Of a stretch of 64,000 nucleotides of DNA, positions 1 to 8,700 are shown piece by piece. The stretch is from the NCBI RefSeq assembly GCF_000423705.1, contig NZ_KE384082.1:742843-806842 (forward strand), given 5' to 3'. The translations under genes and the position numbers were made by a program. Numbering within the stretch: the stretch's first letter is position 1; each line of letters begins with the position of its first letter. The notes beneath the pieces are model-generated. The model was given only the letters and a program-made list of their open reading frames with translations, ran no database searches and had not been told where the DNA came from. Source of the stretch: Stappia stellulata DSM 5886. Lineage in GTDB: Bacteria > Pseudomonadota > Alphaproteobacteria > Rhizobiales > Stappiaceae.

Positions 1-538
1 AAACGAGCGGATAGAAGACGAAGACCGCCACCAGAAGAATGAGCAGCGTGATGGCGCCGAGAACGAAGGCATCGCCCTTCAGGGCGCCGCGTTCGGCCGC
101 GCCGAAGGCGATCATCAGCGCGAAGCCGGTCACCACCATCAGCGCACCGGCGCCGAAGGCCGGCTGCCCCGAAACATCACCGAAAAGCGCCTCCAGCAGG
201 CCCCAGTTCCAGCCCCTGAGTCCGATAGCAAGGCCTTCCGCCAGCATCCACGCAAGACCCGAGACGCCGATCGCGATCATCGCCGCGCCCCGGGTTCCGG
301 GTTTGCGCATCACCCGCAGGCCGACCGCAGCCGCGACCAGCACCAGGATCGGCAGCAGTTGCCATTTGCCGTTGAGAGCCTGCAGGAGTCCGGGCCATAA
401 TTTCTCCGACGAGAAAAAGTCCGGCACCCACTCGAGCCCGAAAAAGCCGGACCTGATGCGATACCAGGGCAGCGCGACAAGCGCGAAGAGGCTTGCCGCC
501 AGGATCAGATCGAGCCTGCGGTTGTCTCTGGAGGTCAT
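1..538 (-). CDS. ABC transporter permease, N-terminal part (runs off the left edge)
   Basis: This gene runs leftward and is cut by the window edge, so only about 179 N-terminal residues are visible. It starts with MTSRDNRRLDLILAAS and shows several hydrophobic segments (around residues 10-20, 60-75, 90-105, 130-150 and 160-179). These fit an inner-membrane permease. It lies 67 bp downstream of a periplasmic binding-protein gene on the same strand, so it is very likely the permease of that importer, probably the long fused type of the Fe3+/2-AEP-like (FbpB/AfuB) class. Substrate class is inferred from the neighbour only. The ATP-binding subunit must lie outside the window. Confidence 0.7.
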   Translation of the reverse strand, partial: MTSRDNRRLDLILAASLFALVALPWYRIRSGFFGLEWVPDFFSSEKLWPGLLQALNGKWQLLPILVLVAAAVGLRVMRKPGTRGAAMIAIGVSGLAWMLAEGLAIGLRGWNWGLLEALFGDVSGQPAFGAGALMVVTGFALMIAFGAAERGALKGDAFVLGAITLLILLVAVFVFYPLV

Positions 539-570
539 GTGTCTGTCCGATGGGAAAGATGAAGCAGAGA

Positions 571-592
571 CGGGCGGCCCGTGGGCCGCCCG
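571..592. promoter_or_regulatory. Intercistronic hairpin between binding-protein and permease genes
   Basis: A perfect 10-bp inverted repeat (CGGGCGGCCC, two-base spacer GT, GGGCCGCCCG) lies between the stop of the binding-protein gene and the start of the permease gene. Neither strand has a T-tract after it, so it is not a classical intrinsic terminator. In ABC import operons such hairpins often stabilise the binding-protein mRNA against 3' exonucleases and give higher expression of that subunit. That role is inferred here. Confidence 0.6.
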
Positions 593-605
593 TCGCGAGC
601 CGAGA

Positions 606-1628
606 TCACTGAACCGGCAGGGAACCGACTTCCTCGTCCCAACGCGCAAGGAGGGCCTTGCGGCGGTCGGCGTCGCCGTATTCGGCGAAGTCGTAGTCGA
701 TCAACTTGATCGTCGACAGATCCGGCGCTTCCTTGGGCGGCGTGGCATTGGCGTTGGAGGGGATCTGGAAGGATCCGGCCTCCGGCATCAGGCTTTGCAC
801 CTCCGCCGTGAGCACCCAGTCATAGAAAGTGCGGGCTGCTTCCGGATTCTGCGCGCCCTCGATCAGCGACATGGAGCCGATCTCGTATCCGGTCCCCTCG
901 CAGGGAGCGACCACGCCGATCGGGAAGCCGGAAACCGCCTGGGATACGGCGTCGTGCTGGAAGACGATGCCGAGCCCGGTTTCACCCCGCGCCGCCGCCT
1001 TGACCGGCGCGCTGCCGGACTTGGTGTATTGCGACACATTGGCATGCATCTTCTTCAGGAAGTCGAAGGCTTCGTCTTCGCCCATCAGCTGCACCAGAGT
1101 CGCGAGCGCGGTGTAGGCGGTGCCGGAGGAATTCGGATCCGCAATCTGGACCTCGCCTTTCAGCGCAGGGTCCAGAAGATCCGCCCAGCATTTCGGCGGC
1201 TCGATCCCCTTCTTCTCGAAAATCTCCTTGTTGTACCCCCAGCCAAGCGCACCGGAATAGACACCGACCGTGTGGAAATCGGACACCTCGGCCTGCCCCT
1301 TCGCCCAATCCTGCAACTGGTCGAGCATCGGCGACTTGTACTGCGCGCTCAGCCCGTCCTGACCCGCCTGGAGATGCGGATCGCCGGTGCCGCCCCACCA
1401 AAGGTCGGTCTGGGGATTGCGCGCCTCGGCCCGCACCTTGGCATAAGCCTCGCCGGACGAAAGCCGGATCATGTTGACGTCGATATCGGAATGACTGGCC
1501 TCGAACTCGTTGACCAGTTTCTCGCAGATCACGACGTCCGCCGAGCAGATCAGATTGAGTTCATCTGCCAGCGCGGCACCGGGCATGGCGACGAGAGTGC
1601 CCAGAAGGGCGAGTTTCACAGCTTTCAT
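606..1628 (-). CDS. ABC transporter periplasmic substrate-binding protein (family 1, iron/polyamine-type)
   Basis: This 340-residue protein captures a solute in the periplasm and delivers it to the permease encoded just downstream. The start at 1628 is supported by a good GGGAGGAAACA ribosome site and gives a clear signal peptide (MKAVKLALLGTLVAMPGAALA) before the mature DELNLIC. The body reads like AfuA/FbpA-type family 1 binding proteins, with segments such as TDLWWGGTGDPH, LGWGYNKEIF and DPNSSGTAYT. Binding-site tyrosines typical of ferric-binding proteins cannot be assigned safely, so the ligand (Fe3+, a phosphonate or a polyamine) is open. It is divergent from a LacI-type gene that probably regulates it. 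Confidence 0.82.
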   Translation of the reverse strand: MKAVKLALLGTLVAMPGAALADELNLICSADVVICEKLVNEFEASHSDIDVNMIRLSSGEAYAKVRAEARNPQTDLWWGGTGDPHLQAGQDGLSAQYKSPMLDQLQDWAKGQAEVSDFHTVGVYSGALGWGYNKEIFEKKGIEPPKCWADLLDPALKGEVQIADPNSSGTAYTALATLVQLMGEDEAFDFLKKMHANVSQYTKSGSAPVKAAARGETGLGIVFQHDAVSQAVSGFPIGVVAPCEGTGYEIGSMSLIEGAQNPEAARTFYDWVLTAEVQSLMPEAGSFQIPSNANATPPKEAPDLSTIKLIDYDFAEYGDADRRKALLARWDEEVGSLPVQ

Positions 1629-1690
1629 TGTTTCCTCCCATTTTTCCCGTGACCGGGACAGGTGAATTGCACACCTGTGCATCAGGTTGA

Positions 1691-1718
1691 ATTTCATTTC
1701 AGGTCATGTCAATGAAAT
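1691..1718. promoter_or_regulatory. Candidate LacI-family operator
   Basis: A perfect 8-bp inverted repeat, ATTTCATT-N12-AATGAAAT, sits in the 153-bp gap between the divergent ABC importer and LacI-type genes. Its position suits an operator controlling both promoters. LacI operators are usually more compact, so another regulator could also use it. Confidence 0.45.
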
Positions 1719-1781
1719 GATAGAAATTTATCGTATCTTTTTCCCGGGCAGCACGTATGCACAGCATTGCAAGGCGATGAA

Positions 1782-2777
1782 ATGACGAGGCATCAGGTTA
1801 GCGCAAAGGATGTGGCCGAACTGGCAGGGGTGTCGCGCACCGCAGTCTCGCGCGCCTTCACGCCGGGCGCTTCCGTTTCGGCGGCGACACGGACGAAGGT
1901 CTATGCCGCCGCAGAGGAGCTGGGCTATCAGGTAAACAATCTCGCCCGTGGCCTGCTGACGTCCCGCACCGGCCTCGTCGCGCTGATCGCGTCCGAGGTC
2001 CAAACCCCCTATCGTGCGGCTCTGCTCGCAGCCTTGTCGAGCAGACTGCAACAGACCGGCAAGGTCGGCCTGCTGATCAACACCGACCGGTCGGACGAAA
2101 GCGTCGCCCAGGCGCTGCGCAAGGCGATTTCCTATCGCACCGAGGCAGCCGTCGTTCTGTCCGGCATGCCCGATACGTCGCTTGCCGAAACCTGTCTGCG
2201 AAACGGTATGCGCCTGGTTTTCATCAACAGGGAGGAGGAACGCCCGGGTGCGCTGCGCATTCGCATCGACGACGCCGTCGCCGGGCGGCAGGCATTCATG
2301 TCCCTGGCCGCGGCCGGATGCCGTCGCCCCGCCTTCGCATCGTCAATGGCCGGAACGCCCAGCCTTGTCGCGAGGGGACAGGGGTTCAAGGAGAGGGCGG
2401 CAGAGACCGGAACGCCCATCGTCGAATGTGCGAGCGGCATGACCTCCTACCGCACCGGGCTGGATGTGGGCACCCAACTCCTGACAATGCCCGACCGGCC
2501 GGACGGTATCTTCTGCGCGACCGATCTCATCGCCTGCGGTGTGGTCGACGCGGCGCGCCGGCGCTTCGGATTGCGTGTCCCGGAAGACGTATCGGTGATC
2601 GGCTTCGACGACATCGATCAGGCGGCCTGGGAAGCCTACCACCTGACGACCTTCCGCCAGCCGGTCGAGGAGATCGCGGAGGCCGCCGCAGCTTACCTGT
2701 CAGAGCCGCCGAACGACACGCCGCAAACGGTCACCCTCTCCTCGCGTATGGTCTGGCGGGGAAGCGTCCGCAGGTAG
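1782..2777 (+). CDS. LacI-family transcriptional regulator
   Basis: This 331-residue regulator has an N-terminal LacI helix-turn-helix (VSAKDVAELAGVSRTAVSRA, roughly residues 6-25) and hinge (GYQVNNLARGLLT), then a periplasmic-binding-like sensor domain. The sensor domain ends with the typical PDGIFCATDLIACGVVDA and PEDVSVIGFDDI segments. The ATG at 1782 is preferred over an in-frame TTG 15 bases upstream because AAGG lies seven bases before it. Its divergent position suggests it controls the neighbouring ABC importer in response to the imported compound or a metabolite. The ligand cannot be read from the sequence. Confidence 0.88.
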   Translation: MTRHQVSAKDVAELAGVSRTAVSRAFTPGASVSAATRTKVYAAAEELGYQVNNLARGLLTSRTGLVALIASEVQTPYRAALLAALSSRLQQTGKVGLLINTDRSDESVAQALRKAISYRTEAAVVLSGMPDTSLAETCLRNGMRLVFINREEERPGALRIRIDDAVAGRQAFMSLAAAGCRRPAFASSMAGTPSLVARGQGFKERAAETGTPIVECASGMTSYRTGLDVGTQLLTMPDRPDGIFCATDLIACGVVDAARRRFGLRVPEDVSVIGFDDIDQAAWEAYHLTTFRQPVEEIAEAAAAYLSEPPNDTPQTVTLSSRMVWRGSVRR

Positions 2778-2956
2778 CCCGCGCCTCTCACCATCCGTGC
2801 CGTCGGTCCTTTTGCCGTCTCGATCCATATCGTGTTCAAACAGAAAGTGTCGCTCAAACAGGCACCGCATCGGGCCGGATGCCCGGGCGCCCAGACGCCT
2901 CTTTGGGGAGCCGGCAGGGAGAAAAATCCGGAATTGATTGACGGCGATCCGGTTTT

Positions 2957-4129
2957 TCAACGACCGCGCCGCGCGGCAATGGCCTGCCCGGCCGCCCATC
3001 CCGCGGACCAGGCCCATTGAAAATTATAGCCACCCAACCAGCCGGTCACATCGACCGCCTCGCCGATGGCATAGAGGCCCGCAACGGTCTTTGCTTCCAT
3101 CGTGCGCGACGACAACGCGGCGGTTGAAATGCCGCCGGCCGTCACTTCGGCCTTGGCGAAGCCTTCGGTTCCGGTCGGATGGAATGTCAGGGCCTGCAGG
3201 GTTTCGGCGGCGCGCGCGAGATCCGCATCCGAACTGTTTCCCAACTCTCGTTCCAGCCCGATATGCGTTGAGAGAACCTCGGCCAGACGGTTTGGAAGGT
3301 GATCGCTCAAGACAGACCGCAGCCGGGCACGCGGGGACCGCTGTCGCGCTTCGCTCAAAATCTCCGTGGCATTTCCGATCAGCTCCAGCACCACTGGCGC
3401 GCCGGGCGTCCAGTATGAGGACGCTTGCAAAATGGCCGGCCCCGACAACCCGCGATGCGTGAAAAGGGCAGCCTCGGAAAAGGCGGTGCCCCCGATATGC
3501 GCCGTCACCGGGCAGGACACGCCGGAAATGTCCCGGAACGCTTGTGCGTCCGGCCCCAGCGTCAGAGGCACCAGCGCGGGCCTCGGCGGCACCACGGGCA
3601 AGCCGAAACGCTCCGCGATCTGGTAGGCCAGTCCGGTGGCACCCATTTTCGGAATGGACGGGCCGCCGGTGGCAATAACCAGTTGGGCTGCCGTCTCGCC
3701 TGCAACGCGAAACAGACCGTCACCATGACCGATCTCGCCAATCTGCGTCGACAGACGGATCTCGACCCCGCCACGAGCACATTCCTCGAGAAGCATCGCC
3801 ACGACCTGCCGCGCAGAGCCGTCGCAGAACAACTGTCCCAACGTTTTCTCATGCCACGCGATGCGATAACTTTCGATGAGCGCAAGAAAGTCCCATTGGG
3901 TGTACCGGGCGAGCGCGGATTTTGCGAAATGCGGATTTTCGGACAGGAAGCGATCCGGACTCGTTTCCATGTTGGTAAAATTGCATCTGCCGCCGCCGGA
4001 GATCAGGATTTTCTTGCCGGCCTTCTCCGCATGATCGAGCAAAAGCACCCGCGAACCGGCCTGTCCCGCTGTTGCGGCTGCCATCAGGCCGGCAGCTCCG
4101 GCACCAAGAACAATCACATCAAATGTCAT
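2957..4129 (-). CDS. NAD(P)/FAD-dependent oxidoreductase, HI0933/YhiN (BaiN-like) family
   Basis: This 390-residue flavoprotein starts with a textbook FAD dinucleotide-binding motif (VIVLGAGAAGLMAAATAG, residues 5-22). It has the HI0933-family segments GKKILISGGGRCNFTN and LIATGG-like VIATGGPSIPKMGATG, and the C-terminal GLYAIGEAVDVTGWLGGYN FAD-binding stretch. Family members are reductases of broadly unknown substrate; related enzymes reduce steroid or aminoacetone-like compounds. It is cytosolic, with length normal for the family. It converges with the LacI-type gene across a 179-bp gap that holds no clear terminator. Function beyond the family is not known. Confidence 0.87.
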   Translation of the reverse strand: MTFDVIVLGAGAAGLMAAATAGQAGSRVLLLDHAEKAGKKILISGGGRCNFTNMETSPDRFLSENPHFAKSALARYTQWDFLALIESYRIAWHEKTLGQLFCDGSARQVVAMLLEECARGGVEIRLSTQIGEIGHGDGLFRVAGETAAQLVIATGGPSIPKMGATGLAYQIAERFGLPVVPPRPALVPLTLGPDAQAFRDISGVSCPVTAHIGGTAFSEAALFTHRGLSGPAILQASSYWTPGAPVVLELIGNATEILSEARQRSPRARLRSVLSDHLPNRLAEVLSTHIGLERELGNSSDADLARAAETLQALTFHPTGTEGFAKAEVTAGGISTAALSSRTMEAKTVAGLYAIGEAVDVTGWLGGYNFQWAWSAGWAAGQAIAARRGR

Positions 4130-4371
4130 TCCCGTCCTCTACGATGCTCTGTGGCAAAGAAAAAGGGGAAATGCGCCAGTCACATGGGCGCGCAGGGTCC
4201 ATCAACCATCGTGCGACGAGCTCGGCCGTGCATGGTGACCCTGATGGCGGACATCAACTGACACGCCCGGCATGGGACAGCCGAACCGTCAGAATCTGCC
4301 CCCGACATTCAGACAACGATCCACGCTACGCTTCGCGGCTCTTCCAATCTTGGACGAAAGGGAGGCCAGAG

Positions 4372-4557
4372 ATGTCGAAACCCGGGCAGCACGCATTCGG
4401 GTTCAAGGCGAAGGCCGCGCCGGAAGCGCTGAACGGCGAGGAGCGGGTGATTCCGTGGTCGGCCATCAGCCGCTGGCGGCCACTTGCTCTTGTTTTGGGC
4501 GGCTTCAACCGGTCGCCGCAACACTTTCGATCATGTCGTGCTTGTGTAACCGGATAG
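4372..4557 (+). CDS. Possible small protein of 61 residues, unknown
   Basis: An ATG at 4372 is preceded at ideal spacing (six bases) by a strong Shine-Dalgarno sequence, AAAGGGAGG, and opens a 61-codon frame beginning MSKPGQHAFGFKAKAAPEAL. The frame ends with several Arg and Cys residues. No domain, signal peptide or membrane segment is recognised. It sits in the otherwise empty 585-bp gap between the flavoprotein and LuxR genes. The ribosome site is the only positive evidence, and the C-terminal half could be chance open frame. Confidence 0.3.
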   Translation: MSKPGQHAFGFKAKAAPEALNGEERVIPWSAISRWRPLALVLGGFNRSPQHFRSCRACVTG

Positions 4558-4601
4558 TCCGCATCGGGATCCCGGTGCAGCGGGCGTGCCGGGCGCCGCG
4601 C

Positions 4602-4630
4602 GAAAGACAAAAGGGGGCTTCCCGCGCCCC
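4602..4630 (-). terminator. Orphan intrinsic terminator candidate on the minus strand
   Basis: Read on the minus strand, a GGGGC stem, seven-base loop and GCCCC stem (4630-4614) is followed by CTTTTGTCTTTC. This resembles a Rho-independent terminator. No protein-coding gene on the minus strand ends here, since the upstream neighbour on that side (the LuxR gene) faces the other way. It may end a short non-coding transcript, or be chance. Confidence 0.35.
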
Positions 4631-4714
4631 GGCGTGCGGCAGAAGGCCTTCAAGCGTGTTGAGAAGGGTCCCGCGACGAACTCAGCCCTTTGATATTCCC
4701 CGGGGAAATCGATA

Positions 4715-5566
4715 GTGATGGCAAGTGTCGCCCCTGCCTGTCCTTCCGTTTGCGGACCCTCCATGTCCCTCGATCTGCCAAGCCTCGATAGAATCTATGC
4801 GCTCTGGGACGGCCTTGCCGACTTCGATGCCGTCAACATCCAGGCCTCTCGCACCTATTTGCTCGAACAGATCAGCAGCCTTGTGGATGCCCAGAATGCA
4901 GACTGGATCGGCTGCGTGCGGCTGAGCTGGAACCAGGCCGACGACCCGATGAAGGGATGGCGCCCGCGCACCCTGTCCACCCTGAAACCTTGCGCCAACT
5001 CCAACCAGGCGATCGACGAGGCCTTCCAGGAAATGGAGAAGGGCCAGCCGGACATCACCACCATCCGAAACGTGGAGCTGGCTGGCAGCTACAGGGTACT
5101 GTTGTTGAACGAACTGGCAAACCAGGACTGGTTCGCGGGGCCGTCCTACCAGCGCTACTACAAGGCCCTGGACCGACTGGATTCCATCTGGGCCGGTATC
5201 CCTGTCAACGCAGATGCGGAAGTGCAGATCGGCTTTCATCGCAGCTTCGAGAAGACACCGTTTTCCCGCGAGGACAAGGCGCTGGTCTTTCATGCGTTGC
5301 GCGGGATCCGCTGGTTCTACAAGCACCAGATGCTGGGCGAAGGTGTCGGGGTTGCGTCGTCCCCGCTGACGCCCACGGAAAAAACGGTGCTGCAGGGGCT
5401 CCTGCTCGGCATGACCGAGAAGCAGATTGCCGGCCAGAACAACCAGAGCCCGCACACCACCCACGACCACGTGAAGCGGATCTTCCGCAAATACGGTGTT
5501 TCCAGCCGTTCCAGCCTGATGGCTCTCTGGCTCGGCAAGGGCCTGATCTCGAACAATAACCCCTAA
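4715..5566 (+). CDS. LuxR-type helix-turn-helix transcriptional regulator
   Basis: This 283-residue protein carries a C-terminal LuxR/FixJ DNA-binding domain (LTPTEKTVLQGLLLGMTEKQ through HVKRIFRKYGVSSRSSLMAL, about residues 218-270). The long N-terminal part, with no response-regulator phospho-acceptor pattern, may bind a ligand. It does not show the conserved acyl-homoserine-lactone pocket residues clearly enough to call a quorum sensor. The start is uncertain: GTG 4715, ATG 4718 and ATG 4763 are all possible, and the last gives a protein starting MSLDLPSLDRIYALWDG. A CCCCT-AAAC-AGGGG inverted repeat overlaps its stop codon. The autotransporter gene directly downstream is a likely target. 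Confidence 0.75.
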   Translation: MMASVAPACPSVCGPSMSLDLPSLDRIYALWDGLADFDAVNIQASRTYLLEQISSLVDAQNADWIGCVRLSWNQADDPMKGWRPRTLSTLKPCANSNQAIDEAFQEMEKGQPDITTIRNVELAGSYRVLLLNELANQDWFAGPSYQRYYKALDRLDSIWAGIPVNADAEVQIGFHRSFEKTPFSREDKALVFHALRGIRWFYKHQMLGEGVGVASSPLTPTEKTVLQGLLLGMTEKQIAGQNNQSPHTTHDHVKRIFRKYGVSSRSSLMALWLGKGLISNNNP

Positions 5567-5701
5567 ACAGGGGATTCAACTCCCTCCCCCTGCGACGCCA
5601 TAAGCGGTTTGCGAAAACATTTTGCGCCGCAAGAGCGCCGTGCCGGCTTCCGCTCGGCGATGCCGGCGCCCGGCCACGCGGCGAAGCGCCCAGGGGGATC
5701 C

Positions 5702-8700
5702 ATGGACATGATCGACACGACGTCTCGCGCGCTTTTCGGCGCGGCACATGAAACGTCGAGCCGTGCAGCGACGCCGGGAGTGTGCAGGGACGAAAGCCGC
5801 CGGACAGCCCGCCAGATCCCCCCCGCGCGCCGGCGTGCCCTGCGGCTTCTCGCCTCGACCGCCCTGTGCGCCGCGGCGATCATGACCGTGTCCGGCGAGA
5901 CGGTACAGGCGGCGACCTATGCGGTTACGCAGGCAACGGATGACGGAAGCGGAACGGTCGCAGGGTCGCTGAGCTGGGCCATTGCGAATGCCTCGTCGGA
6001 CGGCGACGTGATCGAGATCGATCCGGCCCTTGATGCAATCGCCGTCTCGGGCGTGCTGCCGGATTTCGCCGCCGCAGTGACGATCAAGGCAACCGCGCCG
6101 GTCGAGATCACCGGATCGGATTTCTCCGCCTCCGGGACGTCTCTGGTCATCTCCGGCGTATCGGCGGCCGAGGCTGTCAAGGCCCGCCTGAGCGGCACAA
6201 TCACCGGCGTGGCGGCAACCAACGGAACCGGCGGTGGAGGCAACGGCGGCGAGGGCGGCAACGGCCTCTCGGGGCAAGGGTTCGTCATCGTCAATGATGC
6301 GTCCCTCGCCGGCAACGCGGGAGGCACGGGCGGCAAAGGCGCGGGCAGCGGAATGGCCCCCGCAGGGTCCGGCGGCGAAGGCGGGGCCGGCGGAAACGGT
6401 GTTTCCGGCACTTCCTTTCGGATCGACAACCTATCAACAATCCGTGGTGGCGCGGGCGGGGCCGGCGGAGACGGAGGAGATTCCGACGCGACGGGCACTG
6501 GCGGCACCGGCGGGACCGGCGGCGCTGGCGGCAGCGCGGTATCCGGTGCGGAGTTTTTCCTGAACAACGCCGGGAGTATCGAGGGTGGACACGGCGGTTC
6601 GGGCGGCGCGCTAGGCAACTCGGCAGTTGGCCCTCTCGGTCGCAAAGGCAATGGCGGCGCAGGCGGGGCGGCCATTTCCGGGACCGGCGTCACGGTTTTC
6701 AATTCCGGCACGATCACCGGGGGCTCGGGCGGGTCTGGCCTGACCGTCGGTGCCGGTGGGGCCGGCATTTCCGTCAGCAACGCCACAATCGTCAACAGCG
6801 GCACGATTTCCGGCGGGCTTTCCGGCGACGGAAGCAACCGGGCCAATGCCATTGAATTCACCTCAGGCACGAATTCGCTCGAGCTGCAAGCCGGTTATAC
6901 CATCACCGGCAATGTCATCGCGGGCGGCGGGAGCGACACGCTTGTCCTGGGAGGAGATACCAACCCTGGCGCGAGCTTCGATCTGGGCGATATCGGCACC
7001 AAATACAACGGCTTTGAAGCCATGTCGAAGACAGGCAGCTCCACCTGGACCATGACCGGCACAGCCGGCGCCGCGCTCGGAGACCTGACGGTTTCAGGCG
7101 GCTCGCTCAACCTCGACGGGGCAACGGCGACAGCCAATCTGCTCACCGTGAATGGCGGCACGCTGATTGTCTCCGGCACCCGGATCAATGTCGTCAACAG
7201 CATCAACCTCGGCCTGGATAGTGGCCAGAGCACTCTGACCGTGGCGAATTTGGCCCAGTTTGTGTCAGCTTCGCCCACCTATATGGCGCGAGATGGCGGC
7301 ACCGCGACGCTGAACATCGGCGCAGCGGCCGGTGAAGCCGCAGCAGAAGCCGGCTTCTTCTCCTCCGGTCTGCTTGTCTTCGGAGCGGGCGACGGAACCG
7401 TCGTGTTCAACCATACAAACAGCGCACTTTTCTTTACCAACGACATAAGCGGCAAGGGAACGATCGAGGCCCACGCCGGCACCACGACCCTGACCGGCAA
7501 CAACTCTGCCTTCACCGGCACGACAGTGGTGAACGGCGGCACGCTGCGTGCCGGGGGCGCGGATGCCTTTGCCGACACCACCCACTACGAGATCAACGGC
7601 GGAACCCTCGACCTCGGCGGCCATGATCTTACGATGTCGCGGCTGTGGGGAAGCGGCGGCACACTGACCAGCACCGGATCGGAAGCGAATCTGATCCTGG
7701 ATCAGGACGACGTTACCCGCTTTTCCGGCGAAGTCTCCGGCTTGCGCAACCTTACGAAAACGGGCTTTGGAACCGTGTTTCTGCGCGGCAACACAGCCGT
7801 TTCCGGCACGATCGGCGTCGACGAGGGCGTTCTCAGCTTCGGCGGCGGCAAGACCATGTCGAGCGGGCGTGGGTCAGCTACCGCGGCCGGCACAAGGGAT
7901 GCCGAATTCGAGATTTCCGGTGCGGGAACGAGTTGGACCATCGGCTCGGACCTGCGGCTCGGCGACACCGGCGGCAGCGGAAGCGGCAACCTGTGGATCT
8001 TCGACAAGGCCGTGGTCAGCGCCGCGAGCCTGCACATGGGCGATGGCGGCAAAGCCCATGCAGAGATCGCCGGTGCGGGGTCCGTTCTGACCGTGACCGG
8101 TCCCGCCGAGATCGGCGTTTCCTCCGGCGGGAGCGCTGCCATGGTGCTGTCCAACGGTGGACGTCTCGTCGTCGGCGGTGGAACCGGAACGGTGAACCTT
8201 GCCGCAGGCGCAGGCGCCTCCGGCACGCTGGTGATCGGCGCAGAGACCGGCAGGGCGCCGGTTTCTGCCGGGACGCTCGAGGCGCAGACAGTCGCTTTCG
8301 GCGCGGGCGATGGCACCATCGTCTTCAATCACACCGACACGGCCCATGACTTCAAAGCCGACGTGACCGGCGACGGCACGCTCGCCTTGCGCAACGGCGA
8401 GACGCTGCTCTCGGGTGACTATTCCGGCTTCACCGGCTCGGCCGAGATCTACCGCACCGGCGCGGCACGGCTTCAATCGAATTTCACCGGCGACGTCGGT
8501 CTGCATTCAGGCGTTGTCTACACGCTCGACACCACGCTCGCCGGAACCTTCACCGTCAATGACGGGGCGCGGCTCCAGGGCAACGGAACAGTCGGCGGTC
8601 TTTCGCTGGCCTCGGGCGGAACGCTTGCGCCCGGCAACTCGATCGGGACCATCAATGTGGCCGGCGACGCTTCCTTCGGCCCTGGAAGCATCTACGCCGT

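Noticed and set aside
39-1652. Very long plus-strand open frame (537 codons)
   Set aside because: It is the antisense shadow of the ABC permease and binding-protein genes, with Arg/Ser-rich, non-protein-like composition and no family pattern.
5574-5600. Sequence resembling the T-arm and 3' end of the tRNA-Met (TTCAACTCCCTCCCC), possible att site
   Set aside because: Several mismatches and the wrong orientation for a direct repeat with the tRNA; it is most likely chance.
6226-6780. GGxGG tract considered as a CRISPR-like or tandem DNA repeat
   Set aside because: Units vary in length and sequence and keep one reading frame; they are protein-level repeats in the autotransporter passenger.
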